DNA of 64,000 nucleotides, from the NCBI RefSeq assembly GCF_042432825.1, contig NZ_JBHLWN010000123.1, forward strand, positions 6,781-70,780. The letters are read 5' to 3'. Every line of letters begins with the position of its first letter. Within the stretch, counting starts at the first letter, position 1. Under the pieces are notes generated by a model. It searched no databases and had not been told where the DNA came from. It worked only from the letters and a program-made list of their open reading frames with translations. The translations under genes were made by a program, and so were the position numbers. Below, piece after piece: positions 1 to 8,938 of this stretch. Source of the DNA: Gordoniibacillus chartarius (GTDB taxonomy: Bacteria > Bacillota > Bacilli > Paenibacillales > NBRC-103111).

Positions 1-847
1 GTACTTATCCGCACAATTGGATTCGACCGCTTATTTTACCCGATGCCCGGCCAGGCTCCAGAATAAAGAAGCAAGGAAAACACCCGCGCAGAAGCCGGTG
101 ATTGGCGCTACTGCCGCTATTCCGATGATATTGCCGTTCGTTGTTAAGAAAATATTCGATTGAAATGTTGCACGAAACCGCCCAATCGTAACTTGAAGAC
201 ACGGCTTCCGCCGTCTTCCAGACGCATGTGTTTCCCGGTGCAATATAAGCCGACTTATTGAGCTCAGCGGATAAAGGATATTTACATATAAACCGGGCCT
301 CCCGTTCAAGGGATGAACTCGTCTTTTTTCTAAGGGGCTTGACGTGGCTGATGCGGTTCATTAAAGGTTTTTGAGGGTCTTATATTACCGCTAACGCACT
401 TTTCCTTCAGAATAGCGGACTTTGGCGGAGCTATCGAGTATCAATTGATGAGATTGGGCTTGATTTTTCCTGATTTCTGGAAAATAACGCCATCAAAATC
501 CGCTAAACTTGTAAGTCATCCAGTCTCGAGCCAAATAACGGTTTCGTAACCCGTTAAGTTCACAAGGTTTTCCGCTTATCAGGAAGTTTTGACGGTTTTG
601 CTTGAAAGGGTTCGCAAGAAGAAACGCGGAAAGCCATAAAAACCTGCATATACAGGAATCACTTGAATAGCTAGATTGCATGATTTTGATTACCGCGAAA
701 ATGCAGGCATTGGAAGGCAAAGCGCCATAGCTGCCCCTTCGAGGCAAAGGTGCCTGTACTTACTTATGCAGGCATTTACTGCTGATAGCCGATGAATGAG
801 CAAAATGGCTGCACGTTCGCATGGATCCTCCGATCAAATGCGCCAAC
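1..847. other. Gene-free stretch with remnants
   Basis: No intact gene is convincing here. On the minus strand, positions 31-309 stay open and end in a hydrophobic Gly/Ala-rich stretch that could be the last membrane helix of a decayed transporter, but the upstream part does not look coding. Positions about 372-780 look like a non-coding dispersed element (entered separately). A minus-strand 20-codon frame starting at about 824 has a GGAGG-like site but runs into that element. Confidence 0.4.
372..780. repeat. Candidate dispersed intergenic element
   Basis: The stretch has no credible coding frame but is full of short inverted and direct repeats. CCGCTA and TAGCGG flank about 20 bases near 390-415. 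There is a near-palindrome CCTGCATATACAGG at 643-656. The 11-mer ATGCAGGCATT occurs twice, at 701-711 and 766-776. The look resembles non-coding interspersed elements of Paenibacillus intergenic regions, but only one copy lies in this window, so repeat status is inference. Confidence 0.3.
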
Positions 848-881
848 AAAAAAGGGAGCAGCTTGCACACAGCATACTCCC
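848..881 (-). terminator. Rho-independent terminator
   Basis: Read on the minus strand, GGGAG pairs with CTCCC across an 18-base loop and is followed at once by six T. Just upstream, a minus-strand frame ends with TAG at 888-886. Its last roughly 25 codons (sense end ...EIPPYQLHQTEFEKQ) look protein-like and may be a decayed gene end. Confidence 0.6.
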
Positions 882-983
882 ACCCCTATTGCTTTTCAAA
901 CTCCGTTTGATGCAATTGGTAAGGCGGAATCTCTTCCAAATAGACAAACCTGTTTCCTCTGGCGGTTTTTCAACAGCAAACAC

Positions 984-1027
984 AAAAAGCTTTCCCGCAG
1001 GTGAACCGACCACCTTGACGGGAAAGC
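984..1027 (-). terminator. Terminator of the efflux operon
   Basis: On the minus strand, GCTTTCCCG pairs perfectly with CGGGAAAGC, with an inner AGGTG/CACCT stem, followed by five T. It lies about 40 bases after the stop of the secreted protein that ends the MarR/efflux operon. Confidence 0.85.
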
Positions 1028-1069
1028 CCCATAATTGCTTTCCAGACTGTTTAAGCGCCTGCTTCGAAC

Positions 1070-2806
1070 TTAATTTTTCAGCTCCGCGACGATCCGGTTC
1101 ATTTCTCCGTTAGGCGTAGCGATCGACTCCGAAATACGGAGCGTCAAATTGCTTTCCGCCTGCTGGAGCGACAGCCCGGAGAACGACAGCGTCTGGTAGC
1201 CGCTGACCAGTCGGTTCGTGCCGACGAACGGGAACGATTTGGCGCCGATGGAGCGGCCCAGCTCGTCGATGAGCTCGATCTTCAGCGTAGAGAAATTGTT
1301 GTCGAGCATCACCTGCGGCTCCCGAACGAGATCCATGTCCAGCTTCACGCTGTACGTATAGGTGGAAGGCCCCTGGTAGACCGGGATGACAAACCAGGTT
1401 TTGAAATTCAGCGTGTACGGATACAGCTTCACCGCATTGCGGTCGTTGTCCGACTCCAGCTCTACCGGTACAACGGCTATCGTCGAACGGTACGCTGCGG
1501 CGCCGTCGCCCTGCAGGGCTCCCTGCAGCTTGAGCTTGAAGCTTGTGCTCGTGTCGGATAGAGGAAGCACGAATCCGTAAGAAACGATCACGCTTGTTCC
1601 CGGCTGAACCGAGGCCGGCACAGCGGACTGGCGGATGCCGCTATACGCGCCCCCGCCTCCATTTACCAATTCGGTCTGCAGGGCCGGTACGGGAATCGGC
1701 TTCTCTCCCTTATTTTCCAGCTTCATCTTGGCGAATACGGTGCGGGACCCGTTCTCCTCGCTCGGGGAAGCGTGAAGCTCCTGCAAGGATACCTGCAGAT
1801 CGGCATTCACGAACGAATTGTTCGCTTCCAACGCGATTGGCGTACCGAACACATAAGCCGCTGACGGAACAGCCTCCTCCGAGCCCGCCAGACTAATATT
1901 CAGCTTGCCCAGGCCGAATGCGCTCACCTTGGTTTGTCCGGCTGAATCGGCGGCTGCGAACGGCTCCAGAACGAGCACGTTCAGGCTCTCCAGCACCGTA
2001 TCGGCATCCGCAGGAATCGAATAATGGATATACGTGCTTTCGCCCGGCTCCAGCGATACCGCACCGGTTTCGATGCGCGTACCGTGGTAGACGTTCGTCT
2101 TCGATTTACCGTCGATTCCGAACTGCGGCACCGTCTCCGTCTGCTCCGAATCATTCGTGACCAGCAGCTTGACGACATATGCCGAGCCCTGCGCCGTCAT
2201 CGATTGCGCAACGGATACCGGCTTGTAAGCAAGCGGCGATTTGAGCGTCGGAATAGCGAACGGCTGCCCCCACTTCAGCTGTGCCGCCGCATCGGACAAG
2301 GCGCTGTGGCTTCCCGTCCACACCTGCGCTCCAACCGGTACGGAGGCGAGCACCGTCTCCTGCTTCGGATATACATCATAGTTCACATCAACGAGCGACA
2401 GGTCCGTCACTTTGAGCTCCTTCGAGCGGTCAAGCTGTTTCATATAGACGAGCTCGACCTCCGACATGGCCGGAACGCCATGCGCGTTGGAAGCGCTCGG
2501 CGCAAGCGTGTAGACGGTGCCGTCGGCAGCCTTAAGGCGCAGCTCGTGGTCGGGAATCCGCAGCGTAGTGGAGCCGTTGTTGACGATGCGGACAGCAGCA
2601 CCCAGCCGGACGCCGGAACCGCTCTTCTCGTTCAGAACGCCAAGCACCTGCACCTGCAAGCTGTCGGTCAAAGCGTACCATGCGGCTGGAACCGCCGTAA
2701 CGGCCGCTGCAGCCGGCGCAGCCTCATCGGCGTAGGCCGGAGCCGCCGCCAGTAAGGAAGAACCAAGCATCATGGTTGCGGCAAAATAGGTCAGTGATCG
2801 TTTCAC
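1070..2806 (-). CDS. Secreted protein of unknown function, last gene of efflux operon
   Basis: The protein has 578 residues and starts at GTG with GGAGGC eight bases upstream. It has a classical signal peptide: a MKR start, a hydrophobic core and AYA before the mature DEAAP end. The rest appears to be extracellular beta-rich material with several Ig-like modules; a segment around residues 50-130 on persisting structure and polarity resembles domains of the DUF4352 type, though I cannot name it firmly. No catalytic motif, lipobox or cell-wall anchor is visible. It follows the pump gene by 21 bases and precedes a strong terminator, so it is almost certainly co-transcribed with the pump. A role as an extracellular accessory of the exporter is inference from position only. 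Confidence 0.85.
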   Translation of the reverse strand: MKRSLTYFAATMMLGSSLLAAAPAYADEAAPAAAAVTAVPAAWYALTDSLQVQVLGVLNEKSGSGVRLGAAVRIVNNGSTTLRIPDHELRLKAADGTVYTLAPSASNAHGVPAMSEVELVYMKQLDRSKELKVTDLSLVDVNYDVYPKQETVLASVPVGAQVWTGSHSALSDAAAQLKWGQPFAIPTLKSPLAYKPVSVAQSMTAQGSAYVVKLLVTNDSEQTETVPQFGIDGKSKTNVYHGTRIETGAVSLEPGESTYIHYSIPADADTVLESLNVLVLEPFAAADSAGQTKVSAFGLGKLNISLAGSEEAVPSAAYVFGTPIALEANNSFVNADLQVSLQELHASPSEENGSRTVFAKMKLENKGEKPIPVPALQTELVNGGGGAYSGIRQSAVPASVQPGTSVIVSYGFVLPLSDTSTSFKLKLQGALQGDGAAAYRSTIAVVPVELESDNDRNAVKLYPYTLNFKTWFVIPVYQGPSTYTYSVKLDMDLVREPQVMLDNNFSTLKIELIDELGRSIGAKSFPFVGTNRLVSGYQTLSFSGLSLQQAESNLTLRISESIATPNGEMNRIVAELKN

Positions 2807-2827
2807 GTTGTTACGCCTCCTTGGTCA

Positions 2828-4441
2828 TTACATCTCAATCATTACATGCTGCTGGCCGGCGCTGTCGGCGCCTGCGGCCGCAGCCTTCTTCCGACGAATC
2901 ATGAAAAATACGATAAACAGCGAGAAAAAGGCCGGTATCGCGGAAATGAGCAGCGTCTCCGCAATGCCGCGAGTCAGCGCTTCCTTCTGGATCATCGCCG
3001 CCAGTACGCCGCTCACGCCGCCGGCCGCCGAAGCCGGGTCAACGCCGAGCTCCATATACCGGTGCGTGACGTTCGTCTGAAACTCCGTAAACGCCGGCGA
3101 CGTCGTATCCATTTTCTCAGCGATATGCGTTGCGTACGTCGACGTGCTTCTCGTCATGATGCTCGTCAGAACGGCGATGCCGAACGAAGCCATCACGTTC
3201 CGGACGACGTTGGAGAGCGAGGACGCCCGCCCGATCATATGATTCGGCAGCGTGTTCATCCCCGCCGCCGAGAGCGGCATCATACACAGCCCGATGCCGA
3301 TGCCGCGGATGACGAGCATCCACGTAATCCAGTGGTGCGGGGTATTTTGCGCGATATTGTGCAGCTCGACCGTTACTAACCCGACGATCGCCAGGCCTAC
3401 GATGCCGAGCGGCGCCGGCCCGAACTTGGAAGTGAGCTTGCCGGCGATCGGCATCATGAACGCCATTGCGATCGACTGCGGCATCATCAGGATGCCGGTC
3501 TGCATCGGGGTCAGCCCCAGAACGTTCTGGATATACACCGGCATGAGGTAAACCCCGCCCTGCATCGCAATCATAACGAAGCTGGATGCAATCAGGCTGA
3601 TCGTAAACATGGAGTTTTTGAACAGCCGGAAATCCATAACCGGATTGTCTTTGCCGAGCTCAACCCAGAGCAGCAGCACAAAGCTGAAGAAAGAAATGAA
3701 AAACAATCCGACGATATACAGCGACGTCCAGCCTTCCTTCTGCCCGTCGGTCAAGGCCAGCAGCAGGCTGCCAAACATAAGCATCGACAAGAACGTGCCG
3801 AGGTAATCGAACTTGAGACCGGTCTGCTTCGGCGTTTCCTTGAGCAAAATAAATCCAAGCGCAATCGCCACGAAGCCGATCGGCAGGTTAATGTAAAACA
3901 AGTAACGCCAGCTAAAATTATCGACCAGGTAGCCGCTCAGCGTCGGCCCCATCGCCGGGGCCGCCATCGCGGAGATACCCCATACGCCCATGGCTACCTG
4001 CACTTTGTCGCGGGGAACGATCTGGTACAGCATCGCCATGCCGATCGGCATGATGAAGCCCCCGCCCAAGCCCTGGATAATACGGAACGCGACGAGGCTC
4101 GAGTTGTCCCAGGCCATGCCGCATAAGGCGGAGCCGATAACGAAAGCGATCAATGTTGTCAAAAAGGTTGTCTTATACCCGAAGCGGTCGGCCAGAAATC
4201 CGCCCATCGGCACTACGACCGCCGAGGCGAGCATGTAGCCCGTGATGACCCACTCGACCTCGTTCTGCGAAACGCCGAACACGGACATCAGCTTCGGTAT
4301 GGCAACGTTCATGAGACTGCTGTCGAGAATGGCCATGAATGTACCGATAATCAGGACGATGACGGGCAGCCAATAGCCTTCCTTCGGCTGAAGCGTCTCA
4401 TCGGCGCTTACCTTTATTTCTGTGGAGGCAGCTTGCGACAT
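2828..4441 (-). CDS. DHA2-family drug efflux MFS transporter (YhcA/EmrB-like)
   Basis: This is a 537-residue integral membrane protein with about 14 predicted helices, the usual size for DHA2 (EmrB/QacA) drug:proton antiporters. After a short polar N-terminus the first helix runs into the conserved DSSLMNVAIP motif. Motif A (GGFLADRFGYK) follows around residue 80, and the antiporter-type GPTLSGYL near residue 165. The start is ATG with AGGAGG nine bases upstream. It sits between a lipoprotein fusion protein and a secreted protein. The order MarR, short HlyD protein, DHA2 pump resembles the B. subtilis yhbI-yhbJ-yhcA locus, with an extra fusion protein inserted. The substrate cannot be told from sequence. 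Confidence 0.92.
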   Translation of the reverse strand: MSQAASTEIKVSADETLQPKEGYWLPVIVLIIGTFMAILDSSLMNVAIPKLMSVFGVSQNEVEWVITGYMLASAVVVPMGGFLADRFGYKTTFLTTLIAFVIGSALCGMAWDNSSLVAFRIIQGLGGGFIMPIGMAMLYQIVPRDKVQVAMGVWGISAMAAPAMGPTLSGYLVDNFSWRYLFYINLPIGFVAIALGFILLKETPKQTGLKFDYLGTFLSMLMFGSLLLALTDGQKEGWTSLYIVGLFFISFFSFVLLLWVELGKDNPVMDFRLFKNSMFTISLIASSFVMIAMQGGVYLMPVYIQNVLGLTPMQTGILMMPQSIAMAFMMPIAGKLTSKFGPAPLGIVGLAIVGLVTVELHNIAQNTPHHWITWMLVIRGIGIGLCMMPLSAAGMNTLPNHMIGRASSLSNVVRNVMASFGIAVLTSIMTRSTSTYATHIAEKMDTTSPAFTEFQTNVTHRYMELGVDPASAAGGVSGVLAAMIQKEALTRGIAETLLISAIPAFFSLFIVFFMIRRKKAAAAGADSAGQQHVMIEM

Positions 4442-4456
4442 GAAGCATCTCCTCCT

Positions 4457-5800
4457 TTATTCGGCATGAATTTTGGCACCGTCAGCGAGGTCACTGCTTG
4501 GCGTCAGTACGATTCGGTCATTGGCCTTCAAGCTGTCGCCCTTGACGAAGACCCAGTCCTGATTTTTCTCTTCGACCTGAACGGTCACCTTGCGGGCGGT
4601 TTCACCTTCGACCCGGAACACCGACGTGCTTCCGTCGGTTCCCTTCACCAGCGCGCTCTTCGGCAGCTCCAGCCTAGCCTCCGCGCCGCCGGCTCCCGCT
4701 CCGAACGATACCGTGGCAACGGCGCCGGCGCGGAGCAAGCCGTCCTCATTCTTCACCGTCACCTTGATCGGGAACGTGTTGTTGTTCACGTCGGATATCG
4801 GCGAGACGAAGCTGACCACACCGTCAAACGTGCGCCCCGGGATGCTCGGCAGCTGAACCTTTACCGGAGCGCCTTCCTTAATGCTGTTAACCATGCCTTC
4901 CGGGACGCTCGCTTCGACCTTCACCGTATCCATGCTGATCATCGTCAGCAGCTCCGTCCCGGATGGCATCGACGTGAACGCCATTTCCCCAGGCTGCACG
5001 GTGCGCTTTACAATAATGCCGTCCGAAGGCGCCTTGATCGCTGCGTTATCGAGCGCATTCTTGGCCAGCTCCAGCTGAGCCTGAGCCAAGCTTACCTGCG
5101 CCTTCAAGGCTGCGATCGTATCGGCCGTCGCTCCGGTGCGGGCGAGATCCAGCTTCGCGGACGCCGCCGTCAAGGCCGCCTGAGCCGAGCTTTGCGCCGC
5201 GACCGCTTGATCGTAGCCGGTCTTCGCCTTCTCATAATTCAACGTTGTCGCGTCCAGCTCGCTCTTGGAGACCGATCCTTCATCGTAGCGGTTCTTCACC
5301 TGATTATAGGTCTTGGTCATGAGATCGAGCGCCGCTTTCGCCTGCTCCACCGAAGCTGCGGCCGTATCCAAGCCGCCCTTCGCCTGGGCGACAGCGGCTT
5401 CGGCCGCCTGCAGATCCTGCGGTCTTGCCCCGTTCAGCGTATCGTTCAGCTTCGCTTGCGCCGCATCGACGTTAGCCTGCGCCTGATTCAGCTGCTGCGT
5501 CAGGTCGTTCGTTTCCAGCTGAACGAGGACATCGCCCTTCTTCACCTTGGAGCCCTCATCCACCAGCACGTCGGCAACGCGGCCGGGGAGCTTCGAATAG
5601 ATGTGGACGGTTTGCAGAGGCGCGATTTTCCCGCTCGCTCCCGGCGTTCCGGCTCCGCTGAGCGTAATCACCTTTACACTCGGAATCGATGCCGCAGCGG
5701 CTTGCCCCGCAGGCGCCGTCCCGCAGCCGCTAACGGCTACGGCCGATGCCGACAATACCGTAACGACGGAAATCACTTGCAAATAACGCTTCATTTTCAC
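4457..5800 (-). CDS. Lipoprotein membrane fusion protein (HlyD/AcrA family)
   Basis: The protein has 447 residues. Its N-terminus is a lipoprotein signal with the lipobox VSGC near residue 26, so it should be tethered to the outer face of the membrane. Next come a biotinyl-lipoyl half (residues about 55-95), a long Ala/Gln-rich coiled-coil hairpin (about 95-245), the second lipoyl half, and beta-barrel domains (about 270-440). This is the standard layout of RND/MFS fusion proteins. The start is taken as GTG because GGGGAGG lies nine bases upstream; an ATG two codons later is less well spaced. It is the second fusion protein in this operon, which is unusual for a single MFS pump. Confidence 0.9.
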   Translation of the reverse strand: MKMKRYLQVISVVTVLSASAVAVSGCGTAPAGQAAAASIPSVKVITLSGAGTPGASGKIAPLQTVHIYSKLPGRVADVLVDEGSKVKKGDVLVQLETNDLTQQLNQAQANVDAAQAKLNDTLNGARPQDLQAAEAAVAQAKGGLDTAAASVEQAKAALDLMTKTYNQVKNRYDEGSVSKSELDATTLNYEKAKTGYDQAVAAQSSAQAALTAASAKLDLARTGATADTIAALKAQVSLAQAQLELAKNALDNAAIKAPSDGIIVKRTVQPGEMAFTSMPSGTELLTMISMDTVKVEASVPEGMVNSIKEGAPVKVQLPSIPGRTFDGVVSFVSPISDVNNNTFPIKVTVKNEDGLLRAGAVATVSFGAGAGGAEARLELPKSALVKGTDGSTSVFRVEGETARKVTVQVEEKNQDWVFVKGDSLKANDRIVLTPSSDLADGAKIHAE

Positions 5801-5816
5801 GATGTCCGGCCTCCCC

Positions 5817-6476
5817 TTAGTTCCCTTTGATATGTACTTTGATCACGGCGTTCATGCCCGGAGCGAGCTCGAGACCTTGCTGGTCGTCGATGGAGATTTT
5901 CACGGAAATGCGCTGCGTCACCTTCGTGAAGCTTCCGCTCGTACTCGTCGTCGGCATAAGCGAGAACGTCGAGGCGGCCGCTTGGCCGATCTCGAACACT
6001 TTGCCCGTAAACTTCCGGCCCGGATACGTGTCAAGCTCGATATCGACGGTCTGCCCCAGCTTCACCTTCATGATTTCCGTCTCTTCTATGTCCGCGGACA
6101 CATACAATTTGCTCTTGTCGACGATCATCGCCACAGCCTGCCCCGGCGACACGACTTCGCCCGGCTTCGCCGACGTCTGAATGACGGTGCCGCCGATCGG
6201 AGCGCGCAGCGAAGCTTGATCCAGGAGACTGCCAGGCAAGTTCGTAATGTCCTGCTGACCGACGATTTGATCGGCCACGACCGTATCGCCGATCTTGACG
6301 CCGAGCGAATTGATTTTGCCGGAGATTCTCGGCATAACCCGATAAATATCGCCCGTGACCCGCGCGTCTTCCGTCGACACATAATTTGCATTCTCATACC
6401 AATAGTAGGTACCGATTCCGGCGCCGCTAAGGACCATAACGATCAAAATAACGTACAATATCAGTTTCCTCTTCAC
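5817..6476 (-). CDS. Short HlyD-family membrane fusion protein (YhbJ-like)
   Basis: The protein has 219 residues: one N-terminal membrane anchor (residues 5-25), a lipoyl-type domain beginning NYVSTEDARVTGDIY, and a beta-barrel C-terminal half. The helical hairpin typical of longer fusion proteins is absent; the two lipoyl halves join directly near SLRAPIGGTV. The size matches B. subtilis YhbJ. The GTG start overlaps the MarR stop as GTGA, so the two are translationally coupled. The likely role is to help the DHA2 pump move substrate through the cell wall. Confidence 0.9.
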   Translation of the reverse strand: MKRKLILYVILIVMVLSGAGIGTYYWYENANYVSTEDARVTGDIYRVMPRISGKINSLGVKIGDTVVADQIVGQQDITNLPGSLLDQASLRAPIGGTVIQTSAKPGEVVSPGQAVAMIVDKSKLYVSADIEETEIMKVKLGQTVDIELDTYPGRKFTGKVFEIGQAAASTFSLMPTTSTSGSFTKVTQRISVKISIDDQQGLELAPGMNAVIKVHIKGN

Positions 6477-6922
6477 TTGAATCCCTCCAGCTGATTCTCT
6501 AAATGGCTAATCAATTTGATAAGAACATCGTGCAGCAGCTCGAACTGCTCCGGAGTGAAGGCCTCCCGCAGCATCTCATCCATCTTCGCATCCATCTGTG
6601 CGAACCGCTCCGTCTTCAGCTGTTCGCAGCGCGGCGTGATGCTGACAAACACAACCCGGCGGTCCTTCTCGTCCCGCTTCCGCTCGACTAATCCGTTTCG
6701 CTCCAGCCGATCCACAATGCCGGTAATCGTGCTGTTGCTCAGCTCCAGCGCCTTCGACAGCTCGCCGATCGTCCGCTGCTGGCCTACGAACAGCTCGCGG
6801 AGCACGAGAATTTGCGGCCCGGTGAGTCCAAGCTCCTTCAAATCCGAGAACATCATCGTATTGCGCAGCTTGTTTAATCTTCTGAACAGTGCATTGAGGT
6901 CGTTGCCCGTGCCTCTCTCCAA
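6473..6922 (-). CDS. MarR-family transcriptional regulator of the efflux operon
   Basis: This 149-residue winged-helix protein has the usual MarR layout: dimerisation helices at both ends, the recognition helix region around SKALELSNSTITGIVDRLER (residues about 60-80) and a wing with the conserved DEKDRR turn. The start is a TTG preceded by GGGGGGAGG; no better ATG exists in frame. It is first in the operon and ends in a four-base overlap with the fusion protein gene. A perfect inverted repeat 39 bases upstream is its likely operator, implying autorepression and release by a pump substrate. Confidence 0.93.
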   Translation of the reverse strand: MERGTGNDLNALFRRLNKLRNTMMFSDLKELGLTGPQILVLRELFVGQQRTIGELSKALELSNSTITGIVDRLERNGLVERKRDEKDRRVVFVSITPRCEQLKTERFAQMDAKMDEMLREAFTPEQFELLHDVLIKLISHLENQLEGFK

Positions 6923-6960
6923 CCGTTATGCGCCTCCCCCCACGAATTGTTTACTTACTA

Positions 6961-6996
6961 AATATTTCGCACACGAAATATTCGAACGCGAAATAT
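6961..6996 (-). promoter_or_regulatory. Probable MarR operator
   Basis: AATATTTCG (6961-6969) and CGAAATATT (6974-6982) are perfect inverted arms around a 4-base spacer, and a third half-site CGAAATAT lies at 6989-6996. The size and position just upstream of the marR start are typical for MarR autoregulation. The binding role is inference. Confidence 0.7.
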
Positions 6997-7046
6997 CATA
7001 CCATGAACATATTTCCTTGTGAATACATGGTAAGCAAATTTTTTGT

Positions 7047-7090
7047 AAAAAAATAACGCCATCCGCATGTGGATCCGGATGGTGTTATTT
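7047..7090 (-). terminator. Terminator after the SLH-transglutaminase gene
   Basis: Fifteen-base arms (7051-7065 and 7076-7090, one G-T wobble) form a hairpin followed on the minus strand by seven T. It lies 22 bases past the stop of the SLH-transglutaminase gene. Confidence 0.85.
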
Positions 7091-7112
7091 AGCTGTGTTC
7101 GCAGCGGGCAGC

Positions 7113-8840
7113 CTATGAAAAGTACGTGACGGTTACCGTTATTACCATGTAACCCGGCACACGGGTATCTTCGCCGTATGAATATTTGAACTGTTTAACC
7201 TCGTATTTCCTCATCATACTGTCGGTCAGCGCCTTCTTCATAACCGCGGGCGCAGCGCCGAGCGTGTTTTTGTACCGGACGGTAAACTGGTCCTGTCCAG
7301 CCGATACACCGCGCTCGATGGCAGCCTGCAATGACGGCAGCGTATCCGCCGCATTGCCGCCGGAGTCACTCGTCAAGCCTGTGTCACTCAATAGCGTCCG
7401 AGCTGAATTTTGACTGATCTCCCCCGATTGAGCCAGTTGCCGAATGGTTTGAAGGAAGTCTTGATCCGCCGCCGGATAGTTTCCGGTCCACGAATGGTCT
7501 TGGCGCATCTGCGCATCCGTTAAATTAAAGTAGTTGTAGGTCAGTCTGCCCTTCTCATCAGGAACCGGGTCATCCCACGTCGTGTCGAGATGGTACCAGC
7601 TGCCGTTCAATTGGACGAGATTCCACGTATGCAGTTGACCTCCCGCATGTCCCTCCACAATCCGGTTCGGAATACCTGCCTCCGTCAACAGCCGGTAAGT
7701 CAGCAGCGCATAGCCTTGGCATACGGTCGTCCCCTTCGTCAGCCCGCCGTATGCCGTATGGTCGCTCAGCGTTTGGTCATAGGCCAGACGGGTAATCACA
7801 TAATCGTGGACCGCCTTTTCCTTCTCGAAGTCATTCATGCCGGGGCGAATGATCGAGCTTACGATCTGCTTCGCCTGCTTGGCCACTTCGTCGGTCTGCG
7901 CCTTGGACTCCAAGTAGCTCACTTGAAAGGAGACGGTCGAACGCCCGTCATATTCATATTGCATGCCCTTGTACACATAATGCAAATAATCGTTGTCCGC
8001 CATCACCTGCTCGATGAACGGCTTAATCTCCTGGAACTGCTCCGAATTGTCCAACGTGACGTCGAACTCCGTATCTTGATTCAGCAGATGGGACTTTAGC
8101 GATTGCTGCCAAGACGGAAGGACGGGAGCGGACGTTGGAGTGTTCTCGTTCGGCTTTTTCACAGCCGCAGTTGCAGCCGCAGTTGCAGCCGCCGTGACCG
8201 GCATCGTGGCTGCAACCGTTCCGGGCAAGCTGCGGATCGAACGATCCAATAGCGCAGCCATTTCCTGCCTCGTCATCGGATCGCGCGGGCGATACGACCA
8301 TGCGCTTCCCGACCGGGTCACATCCTCCCCGTACCATTCCTTGGACAGCACACCGCTCACTGCCTCGGTCGCCCATGTATCGGGAGCGTCTCGGAACAGA
8401 AGATCAGCCGGGGCCGGGACGACCCCTTTACTTACGGCGAGGCGCCATATCATAGCGGCCGCCTCCTCCCGCTTCACGGGCAGATCGGGACTGAACCGGT
8501 CGGGTCCCGTACCGTTTACGACGCCTGCCTGATAGGCCGCACGGATCGGGGAGGCCGCCCAATGTCCCTGAATGTCGTTGAACGGCGGCGACGAGCCGTC
8601 GTCCTTCAGCTGGAAGGCGACCGTCACGAATTTGGCGAACTGGGCGCGAGTTAACGTTTGGGTCGGCCCGAATTTTCCGGGCTCTACGCCGTCCGTAACA
8701 CCCAGCTGCACTAAATCGTCAATATAAGATGCGTAGGAGCTTGTAGTCGAAACGTCGGTGAAGGTATCTGCGGAAGCCGGACCGGCATGAGAGAGACTAA
8801 GCAAACTGATCAGGGATGCAAGGATACGGAGCTTTTTTAT
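7113..8840 (-). CDS. SLH-domain protein with transglutaminase-like domain
   Basis: The protein has three SLH repeats at the N-terminus (residues about 25-215), an Ala/Thr-rich linker, then a transglutaminase-like cysteine protease-fold domain. Its catalytic triad is visible as Cys in TVCQGYA, His in LHTWN and Asp in HLDTTWDD. It is predicted to be exported and held on secondary cell-wall polymer, where it could crosslink or cleave surface protein. The start is odd. The ideal signal peptide (MKKLRIL..., ending PASA) begins at an ATA codon at 8840, eight bases after AAAGGCGG. The nearest canonical starts, TTG 8900 and ATG 8924, lie upstream of the apparent -10 box and would add 20-28 polar residues. 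I use 8840 but the true start is uncertain. Confidence 0.82.
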   Translation of the reverse strand: MKKLRILASLISLLSLSHAGPASADTFTDVSTTSSYASYIDDLVQLGVTDGVEPGKFGPTQTLTRAQFAKFVTVAFQLKDDGSSPPFNDIQGHWAASPIRAAYQAGVVNGTGPDRFSPDLPVKREEAAAMIWRLAVSKGVVPAPADLLFRDAPDTWATEAVSGVLSKEWYGEDVTRSGSAWSYRPRDPMTRQEMAALLDRSIRSLPGTVAATMPVTAAATAAATAAVKKPNENTPTSAPVLPSWQQSLKSHLLNQDTEFDVTLDNSEQFQEIKPFIEQVMADNDYLHYVYKGMQYEYDGRSTVSFQVSYLESKAQTDEVAKQAKQIVSSIIRPGMNDFEKEKAVHDYVITRLAYDQTLSDHTAYGGLTKGTTVCQGYALLTYRLLTEAGIPNRIVEGHAGGQLHTWNLVQLNGSWYHLDTTWDDPVPDEKGRLTYNYFNLTDAQMRQDHSWTGNYPAADQDFLQTIRQLAQSGEISQNSARTLLSDTGLTSDSGGNAADTLPSLQAAIERGVSAGQDQFTVRYKNTLGAAPAVMKKALTDSMMRKYEVKQFKYSYGEDTRVPGYMVITVTVTYFS

Positions 8841-8885
8841 GGTGATAACCGCCTTTCTGCTTCCTTGTGAATCCTGCTTCTCTCT

Positions 8886-8891
8886 ATCATA
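8886..8891 (-). promoter_or_regulatory. Probable extended -10 box
   Basis: On the minus strand TGCTATGAT forms an extended -10 element about 45 bases before the signal-peptide start of the SLH-transglutaminase gene. There is no clear -35. It matters because it places transcription start downstream of the only in-frame ATG and TTG. Confidence 0.4.
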
Positions 8892-8938
8892 GCAAACCAA
8901 TCTTAATTTTTTATTAGGAAACATGTACAAAGGCAAAG

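Noticed and set aside
886..1075. Minus-strand frame with protein-like sequence (GFPVKVVGSPAGKLFVFAVE)
   Set aside because: Most of this stretch is the perfect terminator hairpin at 989-1027; the coding look is an artefact. Only the last part (about 886-960) may be a real gene remnant.
4433..5830. Long plus-strand open frame opposite the lipoprotein fusion gene
   Set aside because: It is antisense to a clear HlyD-family gene, is Arg/His-rich, and has no ribosome site or domain. High GC and codon bias create such shadows.
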